Assembly: GCA_017305935.1 (NCBI GenBank)
Contig: JAFKJU010000005.1
Span: 248,001-312,000 of the forward strand
Length of the DNA: 64,000 bases
Reading direction: 5' to 3'
Source of the DNA: Hyphomicrobiales bacterium
Lineage (GTDB): Bacteria; Pseudomonadota; Alphaproteobacteria; Rhizobiales; Rhizobiaceae
Part shown: positions 37,155-46,066 of the stretch, one piece after another
Layout of the letters: every line of letters starts with the position of its first letter
Numbering within the stretch: the first letter of the stretch is position 1
Notes under the pieces: model-generated
Told to the model about the DNA's origin: nothing
The model's input: only the letters and a program-made list of their open reading frames with translations
Database searches by the model: none
Program-made: the position numbers and the translations under genes

Positions 37155-39692
37155 TTGTTTTCCATTGATCGTCTTTTGCAAAGCCGCCGAATCGTCACCA
37201 AGGTGCTGCTGTTCGTGGTGCCTTTCGTCGCCCTGATCACCGGGGTCGGCCTTGTCGGATATTATACCGCGACGATGCTCAACGGTCACATGACCGTGAC
37301 ACGCTCGACCATCGAGAATATCGGCGATTTCGAAAACCTGCAGGCGAGCTTGCTGAATTTCACCGGCGCGCCGGCCGAAGACAGCCGCGCCGCGCTGACG
37401 GAGGCGATCGACCGGCAGGAAAACGGCATCCGGGTTCTCGAGGGCCTGTTGACCGGCGACGATCAGCGCAAGGCGCTGGAACGGGTGACCGGCCTCGGCA
37501 CGCGGATGCGCGAGCAGGCCGAGGCGCTGTGGACGATCAAGACGCAACGCGACGGCATCGACCATGACATGCTCGCCGGCCTCGAATCGCTCGGCGGCTA
37601 CGCCGACGCTGCCAAGAACCAGATCGACGTCATCCGCACCGAGTTTTCCGACAAGGAAGCCTTCGCCAAGGGCTTGTTGTTCGACGCCTCGGCTTTCAAA
37701 AGCCTGTCGGACCGCATGGCCAAGGTGCGCATCGCGATTTCGAAGGAAACCGATCCGGCCGCGCAGATGAAGGCCGCCGGCACCTATGTGCCCGCCCTTG
37801 CCAAGGAACTGGCCAAGGTCGACGACCTTCTCTCGGCCAAGGGGCGGGAGGCGGTCAAGCCGGTCGTCGATCTTCAGGCAAAGCTCGATGCCGCATTGAA
37901 GGGCAAGGATGCCGCCGCGATCCTCGCCGCACTGTCGGCCTTCCCGGCGCTGGAGCAGAAGCTGGCGGAAAAGGCGATCTCCAATTCGAACACCGCCGCC
38001 GAGCGTTTCGTCGGGCTCGACAAGGATGTCAGCCAGTTGCGCGATCTCCTGCAGTTCGTCGACCAATCACTTCAATCCATCGCCAAGCTCCGCCTCGACG
38101 TCAACCAGATGCGCGTGCAGCTCAGCACGGAAGCGCGCGAAGTGGTGATGGCGGACCTGGCGGAACTGACCATCTCCAGTTCCGTCATTTCCCAGCTCGG
38201 CTCCAAGAACAGCACGATGCGCGATTTCGCCGGAAAGGTGACGCCGATCGTGCAACTGATCGACCATTCTTCCACCGAAATGCTGCTGGCTTCCGCCAAC
38301 TGGCAGGCGGCGCGCGGCGCCACCGTCGATATCCTCAACGCCGCCATGGCCGATCTCAAGAGCTTCGTCAGCGATGCGCAGGAACTCGGCAAGGAAGACA
38401 GTGAGCGTTCCGCCAAGGTATCTGTCGTGGCGATGGTGCTCGGCACGCTGCTCGCCATCGCGGGCGGCCTGATGCTCGTCGAGAGCCTGCGCGGGCCGCT
38501 GAAGCGGGTCAACGAGACCATGACGCGTCTGGCGAAGGGCGATCTCGACGTCGCCATCGACGGCCGCGACCGTGGCGACGAGATCGGCGACATGGTGCGT
38601 TCGGTCGCCGTCTTCCGGGACAATGCGCTGGAAAACGTCCGGCTGGAGCAGGAGGCCGCCGCCGCCCGCGAGGCGAGCGCGGAGGAGGCCGCCCGCCGCG
38701 CGGCCGAGCGTGCCCGCATTGAGGCGGAACAGAAGCAGGCGCTCGCCGCCCTCTCCGACGTGCTGCAGAAACTCGCCGCCGGCGATCTGCAGGAAGGCAT
38801 GAGCGACGAATTGTCGGCCGATTTCATCGAGATGGCCCATACCTACAACAATGCCGTCGGCGCGCTGCGCCACACACTGTCCGACGTGCGCGCCACCACC
38901 GAGGAAATTCGCGGCGGCACAGGCAATCTCGCCGCTTCCGCCGACGATCTCGCCCGCCGCACCGAACAGCAGGCGGCGGCGCTGGAGCAAAGCTCGCGGG
39001 CGTTGCGCCATCTCAGCGATGTCGTGCGCTCCACCGCCGACAGCGCCCGACGCACTTCGCAAACCGTCAACGACACCCAGGGGCATGCCCAGCGCTCCGG
39101 CGAGATCGTCGCCCGCGCCGTCCATGCCATGGGCGAGATCAACCAGTCCTCGGAAAAGATCGCCACCATCATCGGCGTCATCGACGAGATCGCTTTCCAG
39201 ACCAACCTGCTGGCGCTGAACGCCGGCGTCGAGGCGGCCCGTGCGGGCGAGGCCGGGCGCGGTTTTGCGGTCGTGGCGCAGGAGGTGCGGGAACTGGCGC
39301 AGCGCTGCGCCGGTGCGGCGCGCGAAATCAAGGGCCTCATCCAGGCCAGCTCCGCCCAGGTGCAGAGCGGCGTGACGCTGGTCGAGGAAACCGGCGGGGC
39401 GCTGTCGGTCATCATCAACCATGTGAGCGAGGTGCAGCAACTCGTCGCCGCGATCTCGGCCGCCGCCAGCGAGCAATACACCGGCATCAGCGAGGTCAGC
39501 AAGGCGGTACAGGAGGTTGAACTGATTACCCAGCAGAACGCCGCCATGGTCGAGGAAAACAATGCCGAGATCCACGGCCTGCGCCAGCGCGTCGGCCTGC
39601 TCGCCGATGAAATCGACCGCTTCCGGATCAGCGACCACCAGATCGATCTCGGCCATCACGGCGAGCGGCGTTGGCAGAACACCGCCGCCTGA
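37155..39692 (+). CDS. Methyl-accepting chemotaxis protein
   Basis: An 845-residue transmembrane chemoreceptor. One helix near residues 16-38, a long helical periplasmic sensor (about 39-410), a second helix near 420-438 (VVAMVLGTLLAIAGGLMLVE), a HAMP domain (GPLKRVNETMTRLAKGDLDVAIDGRDRGDEIGDM), a linker coiled coil and second HAMP-like segment (LQKLAAGDLQEG), then the signalling hairpin with tip EIAFQTNLLALNAGVEAARAGEAGRGFAVVAQEVRELAQR. It lacks a C-terminal CheR pentapeptide. The likely start is TTG at 37155, weak initiation for a receptor. Ligand unknown; the all-helical sensor resembles helical-bundle (HBM-like) receptors. Confidence 0.92.
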   Translation: MFSIDRLLQSRRIVTKVLLFVVPFVALITGVGLVGYYTATMLNGHMTVTRSTIENIGDFENLQASLLNFTGAPAEDSRAALTEAIDRQENGIRVLEGLLTGDDQRKALERVTGLGTRMREQAEALWTIKTQRDGIDHDMLAGLESLGGYADAAKNQIDVIRTEFSDKEAFAKGLLFDASAFKSLSDRMAKVRIAISKETDPAAQMKAAGTYVPALAKELAKVDDLLSAKGREAVKPVVDLQAKLDAALKGKDAAAILAALSAFPALEQKLAEKAISNSNTAAERFVGLDKDVSQLRDLLQFVDQSLQSIAKLRLDVNQMRVQLSTEAREVVMADLAELTISSSVISQLGSKNSTMRDFAGKVTPIVQLIDHSSTEMLLASANWQAARGATVDILNAAMADLKSFVSDAQELGKEDSERSAKVSVVAMVLGTLLAIAGGLMLVESLRGPLKRVNETMTRLAKGDLDVAIDGRDRGDEIGDMVRSVAVFRDNALENVRLEQEAAAAREASAEEAARRAAERARIEAEQKQALAALSDVLQKLAAGDLQEGMSDELSADFIEMAHTYNNAVGALRHTLSDVRATTEEIRGGTGNLAASADDLARRTEQQAAALEQSSRALRHLSDVVRSTADSARRTSQTVNDTQGHAQRSGEIVARAVHAMGEINQSSEKIATIIGVIDEIAFQTNLLALNAGVEAARAGEAGRGFAVVAQEVRELAQRCAGAAREIKGLIQASSAQVQSGVTLVEETGGALSVIINHVSEVQQLVAAISAAASEQYTGISEVSKAVQEVELITQQNAAMVEENNAEIHGLRQRVGLLADEIDRFRISDHQIDLGHHGERRWQNTAA

Positions 39693-39702
39693 TACCGAAA
39701 TT

Positions 39703-39730
39703 GAAAACGGCCTCTTCGGAGGCCGTTTTC
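39703..39730. terminator. Bidirectional terminator hairpin after the chemoreceptor gene
   Basis: GAAAACGGCCTC and GAGGCCGTTTTC form a 12-base-pair stem with a TTCG tetraloop; the arms carry A and T runs, so it can terminate both the chemoreceptor message and readthrough from the convergent gene ending at 39813. Confidence 0.75.
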
Positions 39731-39812
39731 ATATCGACAAGCCGGCGGGCTCCCTCATGACGTCATCTTTGGGCGCGGAGCGCGACAAAGGAGAGGGATC
39801 GACCTTTCATTC

Positions 39813-40727
39813 TTACTGAAGCTGCGGCTTCTGCAGGAAGGCGTTGCGGTCGGCGGATTTGACGCGTACCCAGGCGTCACGCCCGTCGCGAATGACGCGC
39901 ATGGGAATTTCGACGCCGGCCGGGCCGCTGTCCCAGACCTTGCGGTAGAAATCGGCAAGGCCGCCGACTTCACCGTCGCGGATTTCCGAAATGACGTCGC
40001 CGCGCTTGAGGCCGGCAAGCTGCGCCGGGCTGTGGTCGGCGACGCTCATTACCACCACGCCGCCGCTGGCTTCCGCCGAGAAGGCGCCGAGCCAGGGGCG
40101 AGGGGCGCGATTCACCTGGCCGGTGTTGAGCACGTCGTCGAGGATCGGCGCGAGCAGGTCGATCGGCACGATCATGTTGATGTCCGCGACCTCGCCGCCG
40201 CGACTCATCTGCAGCCGCAGCGAGCCGATGCCGACCAGCCGCCCTTCGGCATCGATGAGCGCCGCTCCGCCCCAGGAGGGGTGGGCTGGGGCGATGAACA
40301 GAGCGTCGTCCAGCAGGTATTCCCAGTATCCGGCGAATTCCTGCCGCGCCACGATCCGGCTTTTCACCGCATGGCGACTGCCGTCGATGAGGGTGACGCT
40401 GTCGCCGATTTTGACGGCGGCGGATTCCGCGAACCTGACCGGGGGGACGTCGAGGGCGCCGAGCGCCTGGATGAGGCCGAAACCGGTTTCCTGGTCATAG
40501 GCCAGCGCATGGCCGGCGACGATGCGGCCGTCATGCAGTGTCAGCCAGACCTGCGTGGCTTCGGTGATCAGATAGCCGATGGTCAAGACGAGGCCGTTTT
40601 CGCGAATGACCACCCCACTGCCTTCGCGGTGGGTGCCGAGCGTCTTTGCGGTGTATGCGTTGTCGGGGATCGTCGCGCTGACGGCGACGATCGAGCGCTG
40701 AATGCTGTCGATATCCATGCCATCCAT
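39813..40727 (-). CDS. HtrA/DegP-like PDZ protein with lost catalytic triad
   Basis: 304 residues: a trypsin-like (S1C) domain (about 10-190) followed by one PDZ domain (about 215-290, GGVVVMSVADHSPAQLAGLKRGDVISEIRDGEV). The usual triad is absent: the TNNHV histidine motif is replaced by LTIGYLITEA, the DxxTDxA aspartate region by DQETGFGLIQ, and the GNSGGP serine motif by HPSWGGAAL. There is no signal peptide or membrane helix, so it should be cytoplasmic. A proteolytic role is unlikely; a PDZ-based binding or chaperone role is inference. The ATG at 40727 is chosen; 40718 is also possible. Confidence 0.85.
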   Translation of the reverse strand: MDGMDIDSIQRSIVAVSATIPDNAYTAKTLGTHREGSGVVIRENGLVLTIGYLITEATQVWLTLHDGRIVAGHALAYDQETGFGLIQALGALDVPPVRFAESAAVKIGDSVTLIDGSRHAVKSRIVARQEFAGYWEYLLDDALFIAPAHPSWGGAALIDAEGRLVGIGSLRLQMSRGGEVADINMIVPIDLLAPILDDVLNTGQVNRAPRPWLGAFSAEASGGVVVMSVADHSPAQLAGLKRGDVISEIRDGEVGGLADFYRKVWDSGPAGVEIPMRVIRDGRDAWVRVKSADRNAFLQKPQLQ

Positions 40728-40874
40728 CCTGTCTTGCGGGCCGGCGTGGGAATGCCGCCCTTCTCTCATGTCATAGCTATGATCGAAGGCGGGCCGGAAC
40801 AAGGGAAGGCGCCCACGCAAATCGCGCAACTGCACGTTTTTCTCACCGTTGCTCTGATCGTCCCGATCGCTGCG

Positions 40875-41921
40875 TCAGCCGCCGGTGACGCTCATATGGC
40901 GCGCGACGGCGGGTTTCTGGCGGGTGCGGTCGATGATGAAATCATGGCCCTTGGGCTTGCGGGTGATCGCCTCGTCGATCGCCGCCATCAGCAGAGCATC
41001 GTCGCCGGAGGCGCGCAAGGCGGAGCGCAGATCGGCGGCGTCGTTCTGGCCGAGGCACATGTAAAGCGTGCCGGTACAGGTCAGGCGCACGCGGTTGCAG
41101 CTCTCGCAGAAATTATGGGTCATCGGCGTGATGAAGCCCAGCCGCCCGCCGGTTTCCGCGACCTCGACGTAACGCGCCGGCCCACCGGTGCGATAAGGAA
41201 TGTCGGTGAAGGTGAATTCTTCGGCCAGCCTTTCGCGCAGCACCGAAAGCGGCATGTACTGGTCGGTGCGGTCCTCGTCGATCTCGCCCATGGGCATGGT
41301 TTCGATAACGGTCAGGTCCATGCCGCGACCGTGGGCGAAGCGCAGCATCTCGGGAATTTCCCGGTCGTTGAAGTCCTTCAGCGCCACGGCATTGAGCTTG
41401 ACCTTGATGCCTGCCTTTTGCGCCGCCTCGATGCCGGCCATCACCTTGTCGAAATCGCCCCAGCGGGTGATCTGGCGGAATTTTTCGGGGTTCAGCGTGT
41501 CGAGCGAGACGTTGATGCGGCGCACGCCGCAATCGTAGAGTTCGTCGGCGAAACGGGCGAGTTGCGAGCCGTTGGTCGTCAGCGTCAACTCTTCCAGGCG
41601 GCCTTCGTCGATATGGCGGCCGAGCGAGCGGATGAGATACAGGATATTCTTGCGCACCAGCGGCTCGCCGCCGGTCAGCCTGAGCTTGCGTACGCCCTTT
41701 GCGATAAAGGCGGAACAGAGTCGATCCAGTTCCTCCAGCGTCAGCAGATCCTTCTTGGGCAGGAATTGCATGGTCTCGGCCATGCAATAGGTGCAGCGGA
41801 AGTCGCAGCGGTCGGTGACCGAAACGCGCAGATAGCTCACCCGACGCCCGAACGGATCGATCATCGGCGATCTGTCCGCCGTCAGCGGCGCGCCTTGCGT
41901 CGGTCTTGTTATCGTATTCAC
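40875..41921 (-). CDS. moaA: GTP 3',8-cyclase (molybdenum cofactor biosynthesis)
   Basis: The radical-SAM enzyme that starts molybdopterin synthesis by rearranging GTP to 3',8-cyclo-GTP, together with MoaC. 348 residues. The N-terminal cluster motif is [13 protein letters not shown] (C-x3-C-x2-C), the second [4Fe-4S] site uses [20 protein letters not shown] near the C-terminus, and the protein ends in the catalytically needed Gly-Gly. Neighbours do not belong to the pathway; mobA and mobB are 4-5 kb away. No molybdenum-cofactor riboswitch fits in the short upstream gap. Confidence 0.96.
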   Translation of the reverse strand: MNTITRPTQGAPLTADRSPMIDPFGRRVSYLRVSVTDRCDFRCTYCMAETMQFLPKKDLLTLEELDRLCSAFIAKGVRKLRLTGGEPLVRKNILYLIRSLGRHIDEGRLEELTLTTNGSQLARFADELYDCGVRRINVSLDTLNPEKFRQITRWGDFDKVMAGIEAAQKAGIKVKLNAVALKDFNDREIPEMLRFAHGRGMDLTVIETMPMGEIDEDRTDQYMPLSVLRERLAEEFTFTDIPYRTGGPARYVEVAETGGRLGFITPMTHNFCESCNRVRLTCTGTLYMCLGQNDAADLRSALRASGDDALLMAAIDEAITRKPKGHDFIIDRTRQKPAVARHMSVTGG

Positions 41922-42079
41922 ACCCGGTCCTCCGTTAAGGTTATAATGTGTCCCTCGGATGCGGCATCGTCAAGGCAAAGAGCGGAAAACGGCGGCGCCA
42001 GTTTGCGCTTGCGCAGGGTTGCCGGGCAACGTACTCCTGTCTCGAATGGCATGAAAACGAAAGAGTTGGGAAGACGCAT

Positions 42080-42454
42080 ATGAGCACATCCTGGCCCACG
42101 GAACTGCGCGTTTCGAAGGACCGGCACCGGCTGATCGTCGCCTTCGACGACGGCGCCCGGTTCGATCTTTCGGCGGAACTGCTGCGGGTGCTGTCGCCAT
42201 CGGCGGAAGTGCAGGGCCATGGGCCGGGGCAGAAGGTGACGGTTCCGGGCAAACGCAACGTTGCCATCCTGTCGGTCGCCCCGACCGGCAATTACGCCGT
42301 GCGCATCGGCTTCGACGACATGCACGATACCGGCATCTTCACCTGGACCTATCTGCGCGAACTCGGCGAAAAGGGCGAAGCGCTGTTTGCGGCCTACGAG
42401 CAGGAACTCGCCGACAAGGGCATGACCCGCGACCGAACCGAAAAGCCGCGCTGA
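42080..42454 (+). CDS. DUF971 domain-containing protein
   Basis: A 124-residue protein with the DUF971 (GBBH-like N-terminal) fold: WPTELRVSKDRHRLIVAFDDGARFDLSAELLRVLSPSAEVQGHG and GNYAVRIGFDDMHDTGIFTWTYLREL. The family is related to the N-terminal domain of gamma-butyrobetaine hydroxylase and sits near iron-sulfur or molybdopterin genes in some genomes; function is not established. The ATG at 42080 is preferred over an in-frame upstream codon because the conserved sequence starts there. The antiporter gene follows after 14 bases. Confidence 0.87.
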   Translation: MSTSWPTELRVSKDRHRLIVAFDDGARFDLSAELLRVLSPSAEVQGHGPGQKVTVPGKRNVAILSVAPTGNYAVRIGFDDMHDTGIFTWTYLRELGEKGEALFAAYEQELADKGMTRDRTEKPR

Positions 42455-42468
42455 CGAAGGAAAGACCG

Positions 42469-44310
42469 ATGGCCGTCGAGGGACACGCAACCGATCTTGC
42501 AAAAGTCGTCGTCCTCCTGGCGGCGGGCGTGGTGGCGGTGCCGCTGTTCAAGCGCATCGGGCTCGGTTCGGTGCTCGGCTATCTCGTGGCGGGACTGGCG
42601 ATTGGCCCGTTCGGTTTCGGGTTCTTTTCCGATTCGCAGGCGGTGCTGCACATCGCCGAACTCGGCGTCGTCATGTTCCTGTTCGTCATCGGGCTGGAAA
42701 TGCAGCCCTCGCGGCTGTGGGACATGCGCAAGGATATTTTCGGGCTCGGCGCCCTGCAGGTCGGCTGCTGCATCGCGGCGTTGACGGTGGTGGCGCATTT
42801 CCTGTTCGGTTATGCGCCGGTCATCGCCTTCGTCGCCGGCACCGGCTTCGTGCTGACCTCCACCGCCATCGTGATGCAGATGCTGCAGGAGCGCAACGCC
42901 GTTTCGGCGGTGAAGGGCCAGAAAATCGTCGCCATCCTGCTGTTCGAGGATCTCGCCATCGTTCCCTTGCTCGCCATCGTCGCGTTTCTGGGCGGCGGCG
43001 GCGAGGCGGTGGGGCTGACGGAGCGGCTGACCTCGATCGCCATTGCGGTCGGAGCGCTGGCGGCGCTGATCCTGGCCGGCCGCTATCTTCTCAATCCGCT
43101 GTTCCGGGTGCTGGCGGCGGCCAATGCCCGCGAGGTGATGACGGCGGCGGCGCTGCTGGTGGTGCTGGGTTCGGCGCTGGCCATGCAACTTAGCGGACTG
43201 TCGATGGCCATGGGCGCCTTTCTCGCCGGCGTGTTGCTGTCGGAATCGTCCTTCCGCCATCAGCTGGAGGCGGATATCGAGCCGTTTCGCGGCATCCTGC
43301 TCGGACTATTTTTCCTTGGCGTCGGCATGGCGATCGATCTTTCTGTCATCGCCAAAAACCTGCCGGTGGTGCTGGCCGGCGTCGTCGTGTTCATGACGGC
43401 CAAGGCGGGGCTGATCTACCTGGTCGCCCGCTTCGCCAAGGCGAGCCGCGCCGAGGCGCTGGAGCGGGCGGTGCTGATGGCGCAGGGCGGCGAATTCGCC
43501 TTCGTGCTCTATGCGGCGGCCCGCGCCGCCGGCCTGATCGACGGCGAGACCAATGCCATCCTCGGTGCGACCATCATCCTGTCGATGGTGCTGACGCCGC
43601 TGATGGTCATCCTGCATGATCGCTTCGCGCCGAAACCGCAGCCGGATACGGAAGGACTGTCCGGGCCGGAAAATGTCGAGGGCTCGGTGCTGATGGTCGG
43701 CTTCGGCCGCTTCGGTCAGATCGTCTCGCAGCCGCTGCTGGCCCGGGGCTATACCGTGTCGCTGATCGACAAGAATGCGGAATTCATCCGTGACGCCGCC
43801 GATTTCGGCTTCAAGGTCTATTACGGCGATGCCTCGCGGCCCGAGATTCTCCATGCGGCGGGGGCCGCGACCGCCAGGGCCATCCTGATCATGATCGACG
43901 ACAAGGATGCGGCGCTGAAGATCGCCGAACACGTGCGCCATGAATATCCTCTGGTGCCGGTGCTGGCGCGCGCCTTCGATCGCGGCCATGCCATCGACCT
44001 CATCCAGGCGGGCGTCGATTTCCAGATGCGCGAGACGGTCGAATCCGCCTTCCGCTTCGGCGAGGAGACCCTGCGCGTGCTGGGGGAGGCTCCTGACGTT
44101 GCAGCCAGCATCGTCGAGGAGACGCGCGAAATCGACCGCCAGCGTTTCGAACTGGACCTGGTCGGCGGCATCTACGCCGGGCGCGCGCTCATTCGCGGCA
44201 ATGCCCAGCCCGCCGACCTGGTGGCGGCGCGCACCGGTCGCGACCGCGCCGCCCGCGACGCCGCGCGCGAGGCGGCACAGGCCGCAGGCGCAGCCGAGAC
44301 GCCCGGCTGA
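42469..44310 (+). CDS. Monovalent cation:proton antiporter-2 (Kef/CPA2 family)
   Basis: A 613-residue inner-membrane antiporter. About 12 helices fill the first 390 residues (LAKVVVLLAAGVVAVPLFKRIGLGSVLGYLVAGLAIGPF, FEDLAIVPLLAIVAFLGGG), followed by a regulatory TrkA-N domain with the nucleotide motif VLMVGFGRFGQIVSQPLLARGY (about 405-426). This is the layout of KefB/KefC, potassium efflux systems gated by glutathione adducts. The usual quinone-oxidoreductase partner (KefF/KefG) is not adjacent, so gating is uncertain. The tail is Ala/Arg-rich. DUF971 lies just upstream and may be co-transcribed. Confidence 0.92.
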   Translation: MAVEGHATDLAKVVVLLAAGVVAVPLFKRIGLGSVLGYLVAGLAIGPFGFGFFSDSQAVLHIAELGVVMFLFVIGLEMQPSRLWDMRKDIFGLGALQVGCCIAALTVVAHFLFGYAPVIAFVAGTGFVLTSTAIVMQMLQERNAVSAVKGQKIVAILLFEDLAIVPLLAIVAFLGGGGEAVGLTERLTSIAIAVGALAALILAGRYLLNPLFRVLAAANAREVMTAAALLVVLGSALAMQLSGLSMAMGAFLAGVLLSESSFRHQLEADIEPFRGILLGLFFLGVGMAIDLSVIAKNLPVVLAGVVVFMTAKAGLIYLVARFAKASRAEALERAVLMAQGGEFAFVLYAAARAAGLIDGETNAILGATIILSMVLTPLMVILHDRFAPKPQPDTEGLSGPENVEGSVLMVGFGRFGQIVSQPLLARGYTVSLIDKNAEFIRDAADFGFKVYYGDASRPEILHAAGAATARAILIMIDDKDAALKIAEHVRHEYPLVPVLARAFDRGHAIDLIQAGVDFQMRETVESAFRFGEETLRVLGEAPDVAASIVEETREIDRQRFELDLVGGIYAGRALIRGNAQPADLVAARTGRDRAARDAAREAAQAAGAAETPG

Positions 44311-44342
44311 GCCGATCATTTCGAGAGGGAAAGGGAAACCGA

Positions 44343-44729
44343 ATGAAGAGACTTGCACTGGCGGCGGCGGTCATGACCTGCGGCCTGTTGACGGCGGGGA
44401 TAGCCCGCGCCGACCAATTGATCGAGCAATACGACGCCTATATCGGCGAGGACGATCTCTACAATTCCAGCGGCGCCCGGCTGACGCAGCCCTGGCAGGT
44501 CATCCGCCAGGATCGCGCCAATTACCATCGCTTCAACATCCGCCAGCGCGGCGACCAGGGCGACGGCTTCTTTGCCTCGGCCCGCAACCGCGATCTCGCC
44601 GAACGGATGATCAGCCGCGGCACCATCACCCGCCAGGCGGCGCGCGCCCTGGTGAGAGGCAATTGCAGCATTCATGTGGAAATCTATCGCGGCAGCGGCG
44701 GCGACTATATCGACGTCACCGTCTACTGA
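44343..44729 (+). CDS. Small secreted protein of unknown function
   Basis: 128 residues that I do not recognise as a named family. A clear signal peptide (1-23, MKRLALAAAVMTCGLLTAGIARA) should be cleaved before Asp-24. The mature part is polar, with alternating charged and aromatic residues (EQYDAYIGEDDLYNSSG, NYHRFNIRQRGDQGDGFFAS), one cysteine (RGNCSIHVE) and a beta-like ending (YRGSGGDYIDVTVY). A ribosome site (GAGAGGGAAAGG) lies ahead. It follows the antiporter by 32 bases and may share its transcript. Confidence 0.75.
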   Translation: MKRLALAAAVMTCGLLTAGIARADQLIEQYDAYIGEDDLYNSSGARLTQPWQVIRQDRANYHRFNIRQRGDQGDGFFASARNRDLAERMISRGTITRQAARALVRGNCSIHVEIYRGSGGDYIDVTVY

Positions 44730-44775
44730 TCGCCGAAACGGGATTGCGCGGCGGCGCCATCCGGGCACGTCGCGG

Positions 44776-45843
44776 CTATTTCTTGTAGATCAGCCAGCTC
44801 TTGACGAAGTCCTTCTTCATGCCTTCCTCGAAGCGCATCGTCCGGTTTCGTCCGGCGCTCTTGGCGCTGTAGAGGGCGACGTCGGCGCGGCTGTAGAGTT
44901 CGCCGGCATCGGCGGCTTCGGAGGCCATGCACAGGCCCAGCGAGATGGTGACGGGACCGTAATTGACGCCGGTCTTGGAATTCTTGAACGGTGTCGTTTC
45001 CAGGACGCGTCGGATACGCTCGCAGATCTGCAGGGCCTCGTCTTCCGTTTGGCCCTCGACGATGATGGCGAATTCCTCGCCGCCGGTGCGGGCGACGAAA
45101 ACATCGCGGCGCAGATTGCTGCGAATGATGCTGGCGACGGTGGCAAGGATCTTGTCGCCAACCGGATGGCCGAACGTATCGTTGATCCGCTTGAAATGAT
45201 CGATATCGGCGATGATGAGGCTGGTGAGGCTGAGCGCCATCGGATTGTCGTAGAGCGAGACCAGCTTGTCGTCGAAGGCGCGTCGATTGGCCAGCCGCGT
45301 CAGCGAATCGGTATTGGCGATACGCTTGTATTCGTCGAGTTCGCGACGGACCTGATCCATCTCCTCCGACTTGCGGGCGAAACCCTCGACCGTCTTTTCG
45401 CCATGGGCCATCGTGTCGCCGGTGGCTTCCTGCAGAAGCTGCACCGCGTTGCGCAACAGGTCGGCGCTGGTCGTGTGCTTGTTGTTGATGCGCTCATAGG
45501 TCTCGCCGAGCAGCTTGTTGTAGCTGTCGAGAGAAGTCTGCTCCTGGCGCAGGAGGCGCATCACGCCGTCGAGTTCGTTAATGAGCTTGATATGGGCCGC
45601 TTCGAAGATCCGGGCCTGCCCGTGAATGGCGTGCTGTTGGGCAATCGCGTCCAGTTCTTCCTGGGTCGCTCGGTTGCCCAATGCGGCGAGATCACGCGTC
45701 AGCGCAGGATTGGAGCCGATATAGGCTTCGTAAAACAACTCGTAGTTGCGAGGTATGGGAGCGACTCCCATGGTCCGCATCGCATACGTGATCTGTCCTG
45801 CGATGTCAGGGATCTGCGCTTTCAGCGCAGGTGCCGTCGTCAT
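44776..45843 (-). CDS. Diguanylate cyclase (GGDEF domain)
   Basis: A soluble 355-residue protein. The N-terminal 170 residues form a helical region without transmembrane segments (PRNYELFYEAYIGSNPALTRDLAALG, then coiled-coil sequence), and the GGDEF domain begins near ANTDSLTRLANRRAFDD. The active site is ARTGGEEFAIIV, an intact GGEEF, so c-di-GMP synthesis is expected. The inhibitory I-site (RxxD five residues upstream) is not canonical: LRRD occurs there. The ATG at 45843 has a good ribosome site (AGGAG, eight bases), better than the GTG at 45870. Confidence 0.9.
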   Translation of the reverse strand: MTTAPALKAQIPDIAGQITYAMRTMGVAPIPRNYELFYEAYIGSNPALTRDLAALGNRATQEELDAIAQQHAIHGQARIFEAAHIKLINELDGVMRLLRQEQTSLDSYNKLLGETYERINNKHTTSADLLRNAVQLLQEATGDTMAHGEKTVEGFARKSEEMDQVRRELDEYKRIANTDSLTRLANRRAFDDKLVSLYDNPMALSLTSLIIADIDHFKRINDTFGHPVGDKILATVASIIRSNLRRDVFVARTGGEEFAIIVEGQTEDEALQICERIRRVLETTPFKNSKTGVNYGPVTISLGLCMASEAADAGELYSRADVALYSAKSAGRNRTMRFEEGMKKDFVKSWLIYKK

Positions 45844-45954
45844 TTCGGCTGCTCCTAACTGCTTGCTCACAACCTGAATGAATCTGTTACCGCAGAAACC
45901 TTGTGAAATTGCTAATGCATTTGCCCAAGTTGTTTCCGACGAGAATTCATAGGG

Positions 45955-45982
45955 AAGTTCGCATTTTTGAAATGTCGAACTT
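45955..45982. promoter_or_regulatory. Inverted repeat upstream of the diguanylate cyclase gene
   Basis: AAGTTCGCATTT and AAATG-T-CGAACTT pair over 12 positions with one bulge around a three-base loop, in an AT-rich stretch about 110 bases upstream of the start. It could be an operator or a hairpin; no terminator-like T run follows on the minus strand. Confidence 0.35.
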
Positions 45983-46066
45983 TACTTTGTCCTAAAATAG
46001 TAAACAAACACTTGGGCCTTGCCGGACGCCGGGGCGGATTTTGCCTTGCCCGCCCCGTCGAAGAAG

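Noticed and set aside
41922-42079. Molybdenum-cofactor riboswitch upstream of moaA
   Set aside because: The gap is short, divergent to DUF971, and I could not assemble the conserved stems.
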